A stretch of DNA of 64,000 nucleotides, from the NCBI RefSeq assembly GCF_003864335.1, contig NZ_BEXA01000004.1:1-64000 (forward strand), read 5' to 3'. Positions 52,214 to 64,000 of this stretch are shown here, one piece after another. Origin of the DNA: Lentilactobacillus kosonis. Lineage in GTDB: Bacteria; Bacillota; Bacilli; Lactobacillales; Lactobacillaceae. The position numbers and the translations under genes are program-made. A model generated the notes under the pieces. That model worked only from the letters and a program-made list of their open reading frames with translations. It did no database searches and had not been told where the DNA came from. Numbering within the stretch: the stretch's first letter is position 1; every line of letters begins with the position of its first letter.

Positions 52214-53416
52214 CTATGAAAATTCTTTATCGTCACCAAACATGTAACTCTTGTTATGATACTGCATTGACATTATCAATCCAATTCCTATCATATTTCC
52301 AATTAGCGCTGAACCTCCAGCACTAACAAATGGTAGTGGAATCCCCGTCAATGGTAACAAACCAATACTCATTCCAACATTTTCAAATACATGGAAAAGA
52401 ATCATCATAATAACTCCAGTAGAGATATTAGCATAAAATACATTTCGAGTATCAAATGTAACCTTAATCATTTGGTAAATTAGTAAGAAATAAACAAAAA
52501 TCAATAAAACAGCTACCAATAAAACCAAAATTTTCACCAATTACAGAAAAAATCATATCTGATTCCCGAACCGGTACATAGACGTGGGAATTATTAAACC
52601 CTGTCCCTGTAATACCACCAGAACCAATTGCCTTCATACTTTGCCACAACTGATATCCTTGATTACTAGTATCAGATGATGGGTGTAACCAGGTATCAAC
52701 CCGTGAGAATTGATATGCTTGAAATCCAATTTTTTCCAATAATTGTCTACCAGAATCTGGAATAACTAGTGCTAAAGCAGCGCCACCAATCCCAGCAACT
52801 AATAGGAATGCAGGAAGGATGATTTTCCAAGTAACACCGGAAACAACCACCAATCCAGCCAAAATTGCAAAGAACACTAACATAGTACCAAAGTCATTTT
52901 GCAATTTTAGCAAAGCAGCAACTGGCAAGGTCCAGGCAATCAGCTTACCAATTAGAATCCAATCACTCCTAGTCGTCTTAACTGGGTAATGATCATTATG
53001 GTCAACAATTACCCGCCCCATCATTAAAATATACGCAGGTTTCATAACCTCAGACGGCTGGAATGTCAACGGTCCTAATTGGAACCAACTCTTGGCACCA
53101 GTCTGCAAAAAGTAAGTCCGACTATACAGAACCAACACAGCTGCTAGCAGTAAGATTCCTAAACCATAAGCAATCGGAGCAACCTTCCACAACTGCTCTG
53201 AATCAAATTGCATGATAATCACAACCGCAACGGTTCCAATGGCGTACCACATTAATTGGGAAACTACCTGCTTCATGACGCTTGTACCACCACCCGTGTC
53301 ATGAGTAGCAGCGACATAAATCGATCCAAGACCAACTAATGCTAAATCAGCACACACAGAATGATTCCCCAATCGATTCTTGACTTATCATCAGAATTTC
53401 TTCGACTTGTTTCCAC
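52214..53416 (-). CDS. rodA: FtsW/RodA family glycosyltransferase RodA (two frameshifts)
   Basis: SEDS peptidoglycan polymerase with about ten membrane segments. Key regions: QTGAKSWFQLGPLTFQPSE (near residue 105), QNDFGTM, and the C-terminal LPLTGIPLPFVSAGGSA. GTG at 53416 with AAGGAGG. Breaks: near 53346-53348 (one T missing before LALVGLGSIYVAA) and near 52525-52530 after GENFGFIG, where one base too many or two too few is present. Repaired length about 400 residues. Located with mbl and yidD, consistent with elongation-specific RodA. Confidence 0.92.
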
Positions 53417-53435
53417 AACAAACCCTCCTTAAATT

Positions 53436-53660
53436 CTAATGATGTAAATTAAAATGTTTAATTAAGGTTGTAACACCCTCATCAAAACTCTTCACGTGGA
53501 AAACATCTTGGTCTAGATTAATAACTTCAAACTTATTATCTTCTAATTCACGAATGCTTCCAATGGAATCTTTACCAACCATCAACTCGGAAATGGGTTG
53601 ACCGGCACTATTCTTCGTTTCATTAATATCTACATTAATTGTTTTATTAGCTTTACTCAT
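53436..53660 (-). CDS. DUF2969 family protein
   Basis: 74-residue protein of a family confined largely to lactobacilli and relatives, function unknown. The pattern is a beta-rich N-terminus (INVDINETKNSAGQP), a central ELMVGKDSIGSI and an acidic C-terminal half. TCCTTGG-type site on the coding strand (AAGGAG). Intact, between yidD and rodA, so possibly linked to cell-envelope growth. Confidence 0.82.
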   Translation of the reverse strand: MSKANKTINVDINETKNSAGQPISELMVGKDSIGSIRELEDNKFEVINLDQDVFHVKSFDEGVTTLIKHFNLHH

Positions 53661-53677
53661 TTTTTCTCCTTGGATAA

Positions 53678-53953
53678 TTACTTTAAGTTCATTGATTTGC
53701 GATATTCATCTCGAGCATCTTTGTTCCGAAAAATCGTAAACTTATCAGGAACAGGATCATAGCCACCCTTAACAAACGGATGACACCTAAGAATCCGAGC
53801 TAGACCCATGATAGTTCCGAGCACGGCCCCATGTCTATTAATCGCTCCTAACATGTAGTTACTACATGTTGGATAATATCGACATGTTGGTGGAAACAAA
53901 GGTGAAATGTACCGTTGATAACCATGAACTAAACCAATTAGAATATGTTTCAA
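53678..53953 (-). CDS. yidD: Membrane protein insertion efficiency factor YidD
   Basis: Small peripheral membrane protein said to assist YidC/Sec insertion. Conserved [14 protein letters not shown] with its two cysteines and [15 protein letters not shown]. Start chosen at TTG 53953 ([18 protein letters not shown]), with AGGGA five bases upstream and just after the mbl stop; longer in-frame starts would run deep into mbl. About 91 residues, intact. Confidence 0.92.
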   Translation of the reverse strand: MKHILIGLVHGYQRYISPLFPPTCRYYPTCSNYMLGAINRHGAVLGTIMGLARILRCHPFVKGGYDPVPDKFTIFRNKDARDEYRKSMNLK

Positions 53954-53963
53954 AATATCCCTA

Positions 53964-54971
53964 CTATTCTTTATTTGACTTAGGTTTAGGATTTTTAACG
54001 TAATGTTCAAGTAAAATTCCAGCACCCTTAGCAACGTTATCTAATGGATTTTCTGAAATAATTACTGGCACAGTCAATGCATCAGCAATCACTTGGTCGA
54101 TATTTTTAAGTAGTGCACCACCACCAGTAAGCATTACTCCACGATCAACAATATCAGAAGCAAGTTCAGGTGGAATTGACTCTAGCACTTCCTTGGCACC
54201 AGCAATAATCAATTGCACAGTATCTTGAATCGCATCCGCGATTTCATTAGAGGTAATTTTAATTGCTCGAGGCATTCCAGTAACTGCATCTCGGCCACGA
54301 ACTTCCATTTCAGTCTTATCTTCTGGATCGCTTTTAGCAGTACCAATTTGAATCTTAATGTTTTCAGCGGTATGTTCACCAATTACAAGGTTATGATGTT
54401 GCTTAATGTAGTTAACAATTTCAGCATTCATCTTGTCACCAGCTACTCGAATCGATTTGCTAGCAACGATATCCCCTAATGAAATCACAGCAATATCTGA
54501 AGTTCCACCACCCATATCAATAACCATGTTACCTTGTGGCTTCCAAACATCCATTCCAGCACCAACTGCTGCAACTTTAGGTTCTTCTTCAAGGTAAACT
54601 TGACCACCTCCGGCCTTTTCAGCCGCTTGGATAATTGCATTGCGTTCGATTTCGGTTACGTTTGTTGGGGCACAAATCATGATCTTTGGCTTAGACATGA
54701 ATCCCTTAACATCAAGTTTATTAATGAAATACGTAAGCATTTCTTCTGTAATATCAAAATCAGAAATAACCCCATCTTTAAGTGGGCGAATTGCACGAAT
54801 ATTACTTGGTGTCCGACCTACCATTCGATAAGCCTCTTCCCCAACTGCTAACACTTTATTAGTTTTAGTGTCAATTGCGACTACTGAAGGTTCATTTAAA
54901 ACGATTCCCTTCCCTGCTAAATAAATAAGTACATTAGCAGTTCCTAAGTCGATTCCTATGTCTTTTGCCAT
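53964..54971 (-). CDS. mbl: MreB-like protein Mbl/MreBH
   Basis: Second actin-like shape protein in the window. [15 protein letters not shown] near residue 5, [15 protein letters not shown] near 155, and [13 protein letters not shown] near 285. The second of two adjacent ATGs (54971) is best spaced after GGGAG. About 335 residues, intact. Its place after murA and before yidD-DUF2969-rodA matches the Mbl position in other Lactobacillaceae. It differs from the mreB at 32482, so both are probably used. Confidence 0.92.
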   Translation of the reverse strand: MAKDIGIDLGTANVLIYLAGKGIVLNEPSVVAIDTKTNKVLAVGEEAYRMVGRTPSNIRAIRPLKDGVISDFDITEEMLTYFINKLDVKGFMSKPKIMICAPTNVTEIERNAIIQAAEKAGGGQVYLEEEPKVAAVGAGMDVWKPQGNMVIDMGGGTSDIAVISLGDIVASKSIRVAGDKMNAEIVNYIKQHHNLVIGEHTAENIKIQIGTAKSDPEDKTEMEVRGRDAVTGMPRAIKITSNEIADAIQDTVQLIIAGAKEVLESIPPELASDIVDRGVMLTGGGALLKNIDQVIADALTVPVIISENPLDNVAKGAGILLEHYVKNPKPKSNKE

Positions 54972-55064
54972 CATGAACTCCCTTTCGATAACTATATAAT
55001 CTCAATTTGTAATTATAACACATCATAAGCGTTGATTCGCTATCAGCTTTATTGCTTTTTAGTA

Positions 55065-55094
55065 AAGAAAAGGGATGAGAATAATCTCACCCCG
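55065..55094 (-). terminator. Terminator after murA
   Basis: Hairpin GGGGTGAGATTATTCTCATCCC followed by TTTTCTTT on the minus strand, before mbl. Confidence 0.87.
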
Positions 55095-55099
55095 AAAAG

Positions 55100-56409
55100 T
55101 TAATCACGCTCAACTAAGTTTTTTAAAACAACTTTGTTTTCATCATCGACATCAACCCGCTTAATTTCAGCCCCTAAGCTAGCAAGCTTTTTATGAAAAT
55201 CATGGTATCCACGATCAAGGTACTGGAGATTACGGACCTGTGTGTAACCATCCGCAGCAAGCCCGGCGATAACTAAAGCTGAAGCAGCTCGTAAGTCAGT
55301 TGCTGCAACCTCAGCACCAGAGAACTCGGTTTTACCTTCCATGACTACCGTTCTACCACTAATGGTGTACTTAGCATTCATCCGTCTCAATTCTTCCATA
55401 TGCATAAACCGATTTTCAAACACGGTTTCTGTCATTGCACTGTTCCCATTAGCAAGTAGTTGAAGAATTGTCATTTGTGGTTGCATGTCTGTAGGGAAAC
55501 CTGGATGAGGCAATGTTTTAACGTCAACCGGTCTAAGCATATCAGGACCAATCACACGAATTCCGTCATCCTTTTCAACAACCGTGATGCCCATTTCACG
55601 CATTTTTAAAATCAAAGGTCGATTGTGCTCGGCGATAGCTCCTTGAACAAATACATCCCCATGAGTAGCCGCAGCGGCAATCATGAATGTCCCAGCCTCA
55701 ATCCGGTCTTGAACAACTGCGTGTTCAGTTCCATGAAGATGGTCGACACCTTGGATTTTAATTTGTTCAGTTCCAGCTCCACGAACATGAGCTCCCATTT
55801 TATTTAACACATTTACTAGGTCAACAATTTCAGGTTCGCGAGCCGCATTATGAATAATGGTTGTGCCTTCAGCAAGCGTTGCAGCCATTACAATATTTGG
55901 GTAGCTCCAACACTTGGGAAATCAAGATAGATTTCTGCCCCAGTTAATCCATTAGGCGCACTTGCTTCAACATAGCCATCGTGTTGTTCGATTTCAGCTC
56001 CTAAAGCTTCAAATCCCTTCAAATGCAAATCGATTGGTCGGGAACCAATAGCGCAACCACCAGGCAACGCCACCTTAGCCGTTCCTAACCTTGCCAATAA
56101 TGGTCCCATTACAACAATTGACGCTCTCATTTTAGAAACATAGTCAAACGGTGCTTCACTTGAAACTTTATTACTTGCATCAAATTTAATCATATTATTG
56201 TCTTCATCAAAGTCTACTGAGATGTTTAAAAACTTTAGTACCTGATTCATAGTATAAACATCCGATAACAGCGGAACGTTAGTGATGACATTTTCCCCTT
56301 CACTAGCTAAAATTGCAGCTGCCTGAATTGGTAGAACCGCATTTTTAGCACCATCAATATGTACCGTTCCCCGTAATGGGCGTTTTCCATGTACAATTAT
56401 CTTTTCCAA
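55100..56409 (-). CDS. murA: UDP-GlcNAc 1-carboxyvinyltransferase MurA (one frameshift)
   Basis: First committed enzyme of peptidoglycan precursor synthesis and fosfomycin target. N-terminal [12 protein letters not shown]; the catalytic loop [12 protein letters not shown] has the fosfomycin-sensitive Cys. One A is missing near 55892-55894; repair joins PSVGATQ to [12 protein letters not shown] use the TTG at 56409 ([13 protein letters not shown]) eight bases after GGGAGG. About 436 residues. It follows the DUF1146 gene and the ATP synthase region. Confidence 0.94.
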
Positions 56410-56434
56410 AAACATAACCTCCCACAATTACCTA

Positions 56435-56665
56435 CTATTTAACTAAAAACACAAGGTTTCTAATATTATCAATCAAAGACAAAAAGAATGAACTTACCGT
56501 ATATCCTAACGCAACTGATAATAGCACAATCAATAGCTTACCTGGTAATGCGCGGATTGGTAAATATCTTTCGATATGGATCTCATTTATGCTCCAAAAT
56601 GCCAAAAAAATAAAGAAAATATACATAATCAACGTAATTAATGATTGTAAACCGAACATTGACAT
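56435..56665 (-). CDS. DUF1146 family membrane protein (YwzB type)
   Basis: About 76 residues with two hydrophobic segments (FGLQSLITLIMYIFFIFLAFW and LLIVLLSVALGYTVSSFF) of the DUF1146/YwzB family, function unknown. The ATG at 56665 follows GGGGGTG; longer starts lack a site. Intact, 25 bases before murA, as in other Bacilli where it sits between atpC and murA. Confidence 0.83.
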   Translation of the reverse strand: MSMFGLQSLITLIMYIFFIFLAFWSINEIHIERYLPIRALPGKLLIVLLSVALGYTVSSFFLSLIDNIRNLVFLVK

Positions 56666-56751
56666 CGTCGCACCCCCAATACTCCTCAATACTAACATAA
56701 TTAACACACAAAGTCCCTTAAATTTGGCCTTTTCGCCAAATTATCTAGACC

Positions 56752-56784
56752 AAAATAAAAATCACATTCCATAACGGAATGTGA
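56752..56784 (-). terminator. Terminator after the ABC exporter
   Basis: Hairpin TCACATTCCGTTATGGAATGTGA followed by TTTTTATTTT on the minus strand. Confidence 0.9.
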
Positions 56785-56792
56785 CCTTCATT

Positions 56793-58582
56793 TTATTCAA
56801 ATTGAGCATTATATAACTTAGCATATTCACCATTTTTGGTAATTAATTCATCATGTGTCCCTTGTTCTACTACCTTACCATCGTCAAGTACAACAATTTT
56901 ATCGGCGTTATGAATGGTAGATAATCTATGAGCAATTACTAATGACGTTCTTTCCTCAAGTAACATACTCATGGCATGTTGAATTGCTTTTTCAGATTCA
57001 TTATCGAGACTTGCGGTGGCCTCATCCATAATGATAATTTGAGCATCTTTAAGTAAAGCTCGAGCAATCGATATTCGTTGCTTTTGCCCACCGGATAGTT
57101 TAACCCCACGTTCACCAATCTGAGTATCCATACCGTCTGGCAAAGAGTTAATAAAGTCATCAATATCAGCCAACTTAGCAACTTCCCAAACCTGATCTAA
57201 AGTGGCATCTGGTTTACCATATACAATATTGTCTCTAATTGTCCCATCAATCATAAACACATCTTGGCTGACGATGGCGATATTTTGACGCAAAGACTTA
57301 ATTTTTAGAGTTTTGATTGGTTCATCATCAAATAAAATATTTCCGTCTTGAATATCATATAATCGGTCAATCAATTTTGTAATTGTGGTTTTTCCTGATC
57401 CAGAATGTCCAACTAATGCTGTCATCTTGCCCAAATCAACATCAAAGGAAACATTGTGAAGGGTGGCATCATGAATGTTATCTTTATGATTTTCATCATA
57501 TGAAAACGAAACATTTTGAACCGAAATCCCTCTTTTTAACTCTGGAAAATCAACCGCATTTTTAGATTCTTTAATTGCTGGTTGTAACTTCATAATTTCG
57601 GTGATCCGACCGTATGAGACAAGTGATTGTTGAAGCTGATTTAATAACATTGTAAATGATCTAATTGGGTCCTGAAGCATTCCAACATAAGTAATGTAAG
57701 CAACCATTTGTCCGACCATCAACTGCTTATTCATTACGAAATAAGCTCCCAAAAGTAAGACAATTGCCGTTCCTAAATAGTTAACAAAATTGATTAAAGG
57801 TGAAAAGATTGCCTGATTTTGCGCAGCTTGAATCAAATTCTGGCGGTTTTTATCAGCAACCTTAGCAAACCGATCCCCTTCAATCTGTTCACTAGTATAA
57901 CTTTTAATTAACGAAATTTCAGTTAACGTATTTTGCATTTGATTAGACATTTGTGCTTGCGATAACCGAGCTCGGCCAAATGCATCATGAATTCTCGTTC
58001 TAAAAATTCGGTAGATCAAAAACATTAATGGAAATGTGATCGTAACTGCTAATGCCATTTGCCAGTTAACGATAAAGATGAAGATGTAAACCCCAACAAA
58101 AGTAAACATTCCCCCAACCATTGATAACATATTGGCTGAAATCAAACTTTGCAAGTTACTAATGTCGTTAGTTAATCGAACCATTAAGTCTCCAGTTTTA
58201 CTTGATTCAAAGAAGTGAGTATCAAGACCTAAAATATAGTTATATAAATCATTTCTTAAATCATAGATTGCTCCTTGGCTCATAATACTCATGTAGTAAG
58301 TCGAAAAGTAGTTTAATCCCCCTAAAAAGATTGCACTAACTAATAGTAAAATAATGGATTGAACTAATTTACCAATATTTCCACTTGGAATGACTTTATC
58401 AATAATAAATTGAGTGATTTGTGGCAATACAAATTGCAGCCCCGTTATCATTAACAATACGATTATGTTAACAATCAATATTCCTCTTTTTTTAGAACCT
58501 TTGAAAATACAAACTTAAACATCTGCCCCATTGTTACGTCTGGATCAGTGGCATTGCTATCAACCGGATTATTCGCAGCCAT
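56793..58582 (-). CDS. ABC exporter, fused permease-ATPase (one frameshift)
   Basis: Half-transporter of the MsbA/LmrA/BmrA class. Six membrane helices span about residues 40-330. ATPase motifs: Walker A GHSGSGKTT near 415, signature LSGGQKQR near 515, Walker B IIIMDEATASLD. One base is missing near 58511-58513; repair joins FKFVFSK to GSKKRGILIVNIIVLL and gives about 596 residues. The ATG at 58582 has GGGGGAG. Substrate unknown (drug, lipid or peptide). It lies alone between atpC and DUF1146-murA, which are normally adjacent, so it looks inserted there. Confidence 0.88.
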
Positions 58583-58683
58583 TCTGCTCCCCCCTTTTAT
58601 AAATTTATTAACTATAGTTCAATTATAACTAGCAAAATTCCATTCACAAGCATCTTGCCTTGAGGGATAAGTTAAAAAAGCCA

Positions 58684-58712
58684 CAAAAAAAGCCGAATAA
58701 AATTCGACTTTC
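58684..58712 (-). terminator. Terminator of the atp operon
   Basis: Hairpin AAAGTCGAATTTTATTCGGCTTT followed by a T run on the minus strand, just after atpC. Confidence 0.87.
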
Positions 58713-58716
58713 TTGA

Positions 58717-59133
58717 CTACTTCTTAGCAGTATTAATTCGATTAATCGCTCTTCTAAGTGCAACTTGAGCTCTGAGAAGTGAATCTTTGTCGTGAGCCTG
58801 TTGAGCTTCGGCAATTTTTTGTTCAGCACGTTTCCGTGCACTCTCAGCACGAGCAACATCAATGTCATCTGAACATTCGGCAGTGTCAGCAACAATTGTT
58901 GCAACATTGTCAGAGAATTCTAAGAAACCACCATTTACGGCAATGGTATCTTCCTTGCTGTCATACTTAACTCTAGCCTCATCAACCGCTAAAGTAGAAA
59001 TAACCGGCACGTGATTTGCCATAATACCAATCTGGCCGCCCTTAGTTGAAACAACTAACATCTCAGCAGAATGTTCATACACTTTTCCATCAGGAGTAAC
59101 GATACTAACGGTAATAACTGAATTATCAGCCAA
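58717..59133 (-). CDS. atpC: ATP synthase F1 epsilon subunit
   Basis: 138 residues, intact. N-terminal beta-sandwich (SIVTPDGKVYEHSAEMLVV, GQIGIMANHVPVISTL) and C-terminal helical hairpin (ARKRAEQKIAEAQQAHD) that can inhibit rotation. TTG start with AAGGAGGGG upstream. Last gene of the operon. Confidence 0.95.
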   Translation of the reverse strand: MADNSVITVSIVTPDGKVYEHSAEMLVVSTKGGQIGIMANHVPVISTLAVDEARVKYDSKEDTIAVNGGFLEFSDNVATIVADTAECSDDIDVARAESARKRAEQKIAEAQQAHDKDSLLRAQVALRRAINRINTAKK

Positions 59134-59146
59134 TTAGAACCCCTCC

Positions 59147-60558
<1,412 letters not shown>

Positions 60559-60585
60559 GTTAGTTAATTCCTCCATTAATTATTT

Positions 60586-61497
60586 CTATTGACTAAGAGC
60601 TTCCTGACCACCAGTAATTTCAGTGATTTCAGTAGTAATCGCAGCCTGACGAGCTCGGTTGTATTGTAGCTCTAATTTACTAATTAAATCATCGGCATTA
60701 TCTGACGCTGACTTCATAGCAGTAGCACTAGATGCATGCTCAGACGTCTTAGCATCTAAGATAGCTCCATACACTAAGCTTTCAGAATATTGTGGTAACA
60801 CTACATTCAAAACATCTTTTTCTGATGGTTCAACATCGTAAGTAGCAGTTAACTGATTAGTTTCAATATCATTGCTAGCATCACTACTAAAAGATTCACC
60901 ATCAATTGGAAGCATTTTTTCAGCTCTGAACTTAGATGTCAAACGGTTAACAAAGTGTTCATAACAAACATATAGTTCATCGAAGGCACCGTTATCATAC
61001 ATCTTAGTAGCAGTTTTAACGATTTCTCTAACTTCGTTAAAAGTTGGAACATCACTAACCCCACGATACTCATATGATACGTTTCTTCCCAATTTCTTAT
61101 AAAAGTCGGCTCCATTACCACCAACCGCAAGAATTTGGATGTCATCGCTACTATTATGTTTTTCAATAAACTCATTTGTTTCTCTAATTACATTACTATT
61201 ATAACTTCCGACCATTCCTCGGTCAGAAGTAATAATCATGTAAGCAGTTCTCTTAGTTGAAGATTGATCATTAGCAGCTGAATGACCAGAGGTTTTAGTC
61301 AATCCATCTAAAAAGTGAGATTGAGCTAAATGTAAAACTACCGATTTTACCTGGCTTGCGTATTGATCATAGCTAGTCGTATGCTTTTGAATTTGGCTTA
61401 ACTTTGATTGAGAAACCATTTCCATAGCATTCGTAATTTGACGCGTCTTCTTAGTAGAAGTGATCCGATGTTTAACATCGTTTAACGAAGCACCCAT
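60586..61497 (-). CDS. atpG: ATP synthase F1 gamma subunit
   Basis: Central rotor stalk, 303 residues, intact. N-terminal [26 protein letters not shown] and C-terminal [20 protein letters not shown] form the coiled-coil axle; the [16 protein letters not shown] segment is the conserved foot. GGAGGGTGA before the ATG. Confidence 0.95.
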   Translation of the reverse strand: MGASLNDVKHRITSTKKTRQITNAMEMVSQSKLSQIQKHTTSYDQYASQVKSVVLHLAQSHFLDGLTKTSGHSAANDQSSTKRTAYMIITSDRGMVGSYNSNVIRETNEFIEKHNSSDDIQILAVGGNGADFYKKLGRNVSYEYRGVSDVPTFNEVREIVKTATKMYDNGAFDELYVCYEHFVNRLTSKFRAEKMLPIDGESFSSDASNDIETNQLTATYDVEPSEKDVLNVVLPQYSESLVYGAILDAKTSEHASSATAMKSASDNADDLISKLELQYNRARQAAITTEITEITGGQEALSQ

Positions 61498-61516
61498 GTA
61501 ATCTCACCCTCCTTAA

Positions 61517-63614
<2,098 letters not shown>

Positions 63615-63625
<11 letters not shown>

Positions 63626-64000
63626 TTAGCTTTCCCAACCCTTCAACATAAGAATCAACGAGAGCTTTTTGGTCTTCTTCGTTTAATTCTTTAGAAATGA
63701 TTTGGAAGCGATCTCAACTGATAGACTTGCCACATCTTTCTTAGAGTTTGCCAATGCTTCTTGTCGTTGTCTCTCAATATCTTGTTCAGCTGAGCTCTTA
63801 AGGTTTGAGGCATCTTGACGAGCATCGTCAATGATTTGATCACGTTGCTTTTGCCCAGAGTCTTTAGCTTGACTAATAATTCCACTAGCTTCTTCACGAG
63901 TATTTTGAAGTTCTGCTTGACGCTTACTTGCTAAATCAGCAGCTTCAGCTCGTGATTTTTCTGCGGAATCAATATCATTTGAGATTTTATCGGAACGATC
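63615..64000 (-). CDS. atpF: ATP synthase F0 b subunit, C-terminal part (one frameshift)
   Basis: Peripheral stalk b subunit; the membrane anchor lies outside the window. The visible 128 codons are a long helix rich in Glu, Gln, Lys and Arg ([18 protein letters not shown]...). The frame breaks near 63706-63709 (AAA for AAAA) after VEIASK; one added A restores [21 protein letters not shown] and runs to a stop at 63615 overlapping atpH. Confidence 0.9.

Noticed and set aside
56720..56741. Hairpin AATTTGGC/GCCAAATT as a second terminator
   Set aside because: The stem is perfect, but no T run follows on either strand, so its role is unclear.

Overview
The window is a dense block of housekeeping genes from a low-GC Gram-positive bacterium of the family Lactobacillaceae. 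The evidence is the gene order (mutS2-cvpA-zapA ... mutS-mutL-ruvA-ruvB-queA-tgt-yajC; recA-cinA-pgsA-rodZ; minCD-mreBCD; atp genes followed by DUF1146-murA-mbl-yidD-DUF2969-rodA), strong AGGAGG ribosome binding sites, frequent TTG starts, T-box riboswitches, and Lactobacillus-type proteins such as DUF2969 and EzrA. The D-Ala ligase carries the Phe found in D-Ala-D-lactate-forming, intrinsically vancomycin-resistant lactobacilli and Leuconostoc. Species cannot be fixed from this sequence alone.

Layout. From 1 to 42.7 kb almost everything is on the minus strand. In order of increasing coordinate: mutS2 (partial), cvpA, zapA, DUF1292, ruvX, ireB, alaS with its T-box, cshB, nrnA, dinB with an SOS box, yajC, tgt, queA, ruvB, ruvA, mutL, mutS, ymdB, rny, recA with an SOS box, a short cinA-type amidase, pgsA, rodZ, the ymfH/ymfF pair, an amino-acid ABC importer under a partly duplicated T-box, minD, minC, mreD, mreC, mreB, folC, valS with its T-box, tpx, thiI, a cysteine desulfurase and ezrA. 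A short plus-strand block follows (42.9-46.4 kb): free-methionine sulfoxide reductase, rpsD with leader, rarA, a small membrane protein and a universal stress protein. The minus strand then resumes: an HTH/TPR regulator, tag, a membrane-anchored glycerophosphodiesterase, ddl, an SPFH protein, gcvH, rodA, DUF2969, yidD, mbl, murA, DUF1146, an ABC exporter, and atpC-D-G-A-H-F (F runs off the window).

The most striking property is that about half of the genes are interrupted by single-base indels, about 45 by my count, mostly one base lost in a short A/T homopolymer. They hit genes a cell cannot lose (alaS, valS, murA, atpA, atpD, rny). Each reading frame resumes cleanly in the family sequence on the other side, so I read these as uncorrected sequencing or assembly errors, not gene decay. 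I therefore report each broken gene as one CDS spanning its fragments, with the position of each break.

Functionally the region combines DNA repair and recombination (MutS, MutL, MutS2, RuvAB, RuvX, RecA, DinB, RarA, Tag), cell shape and division (MreB/C/D, Mbl, RodA, RodZ, MinCD, ZapA, EzrA), wall precursor synthesis (MurA, Ddl), tRNA charging and modification (AlaRS, ValRS, QueA, Tgt, ThiI plus desulfurase), and ATP synthase. I found no phage, transposon, CRISPR, rRNA or tRNA, and no clear candidate for a wholly new system. The best leads are regulatory: one T-box leader with a single specifier stem and two terminator/antiterminator modules, and a LexA box sitting inside the dinB promoter spacer.
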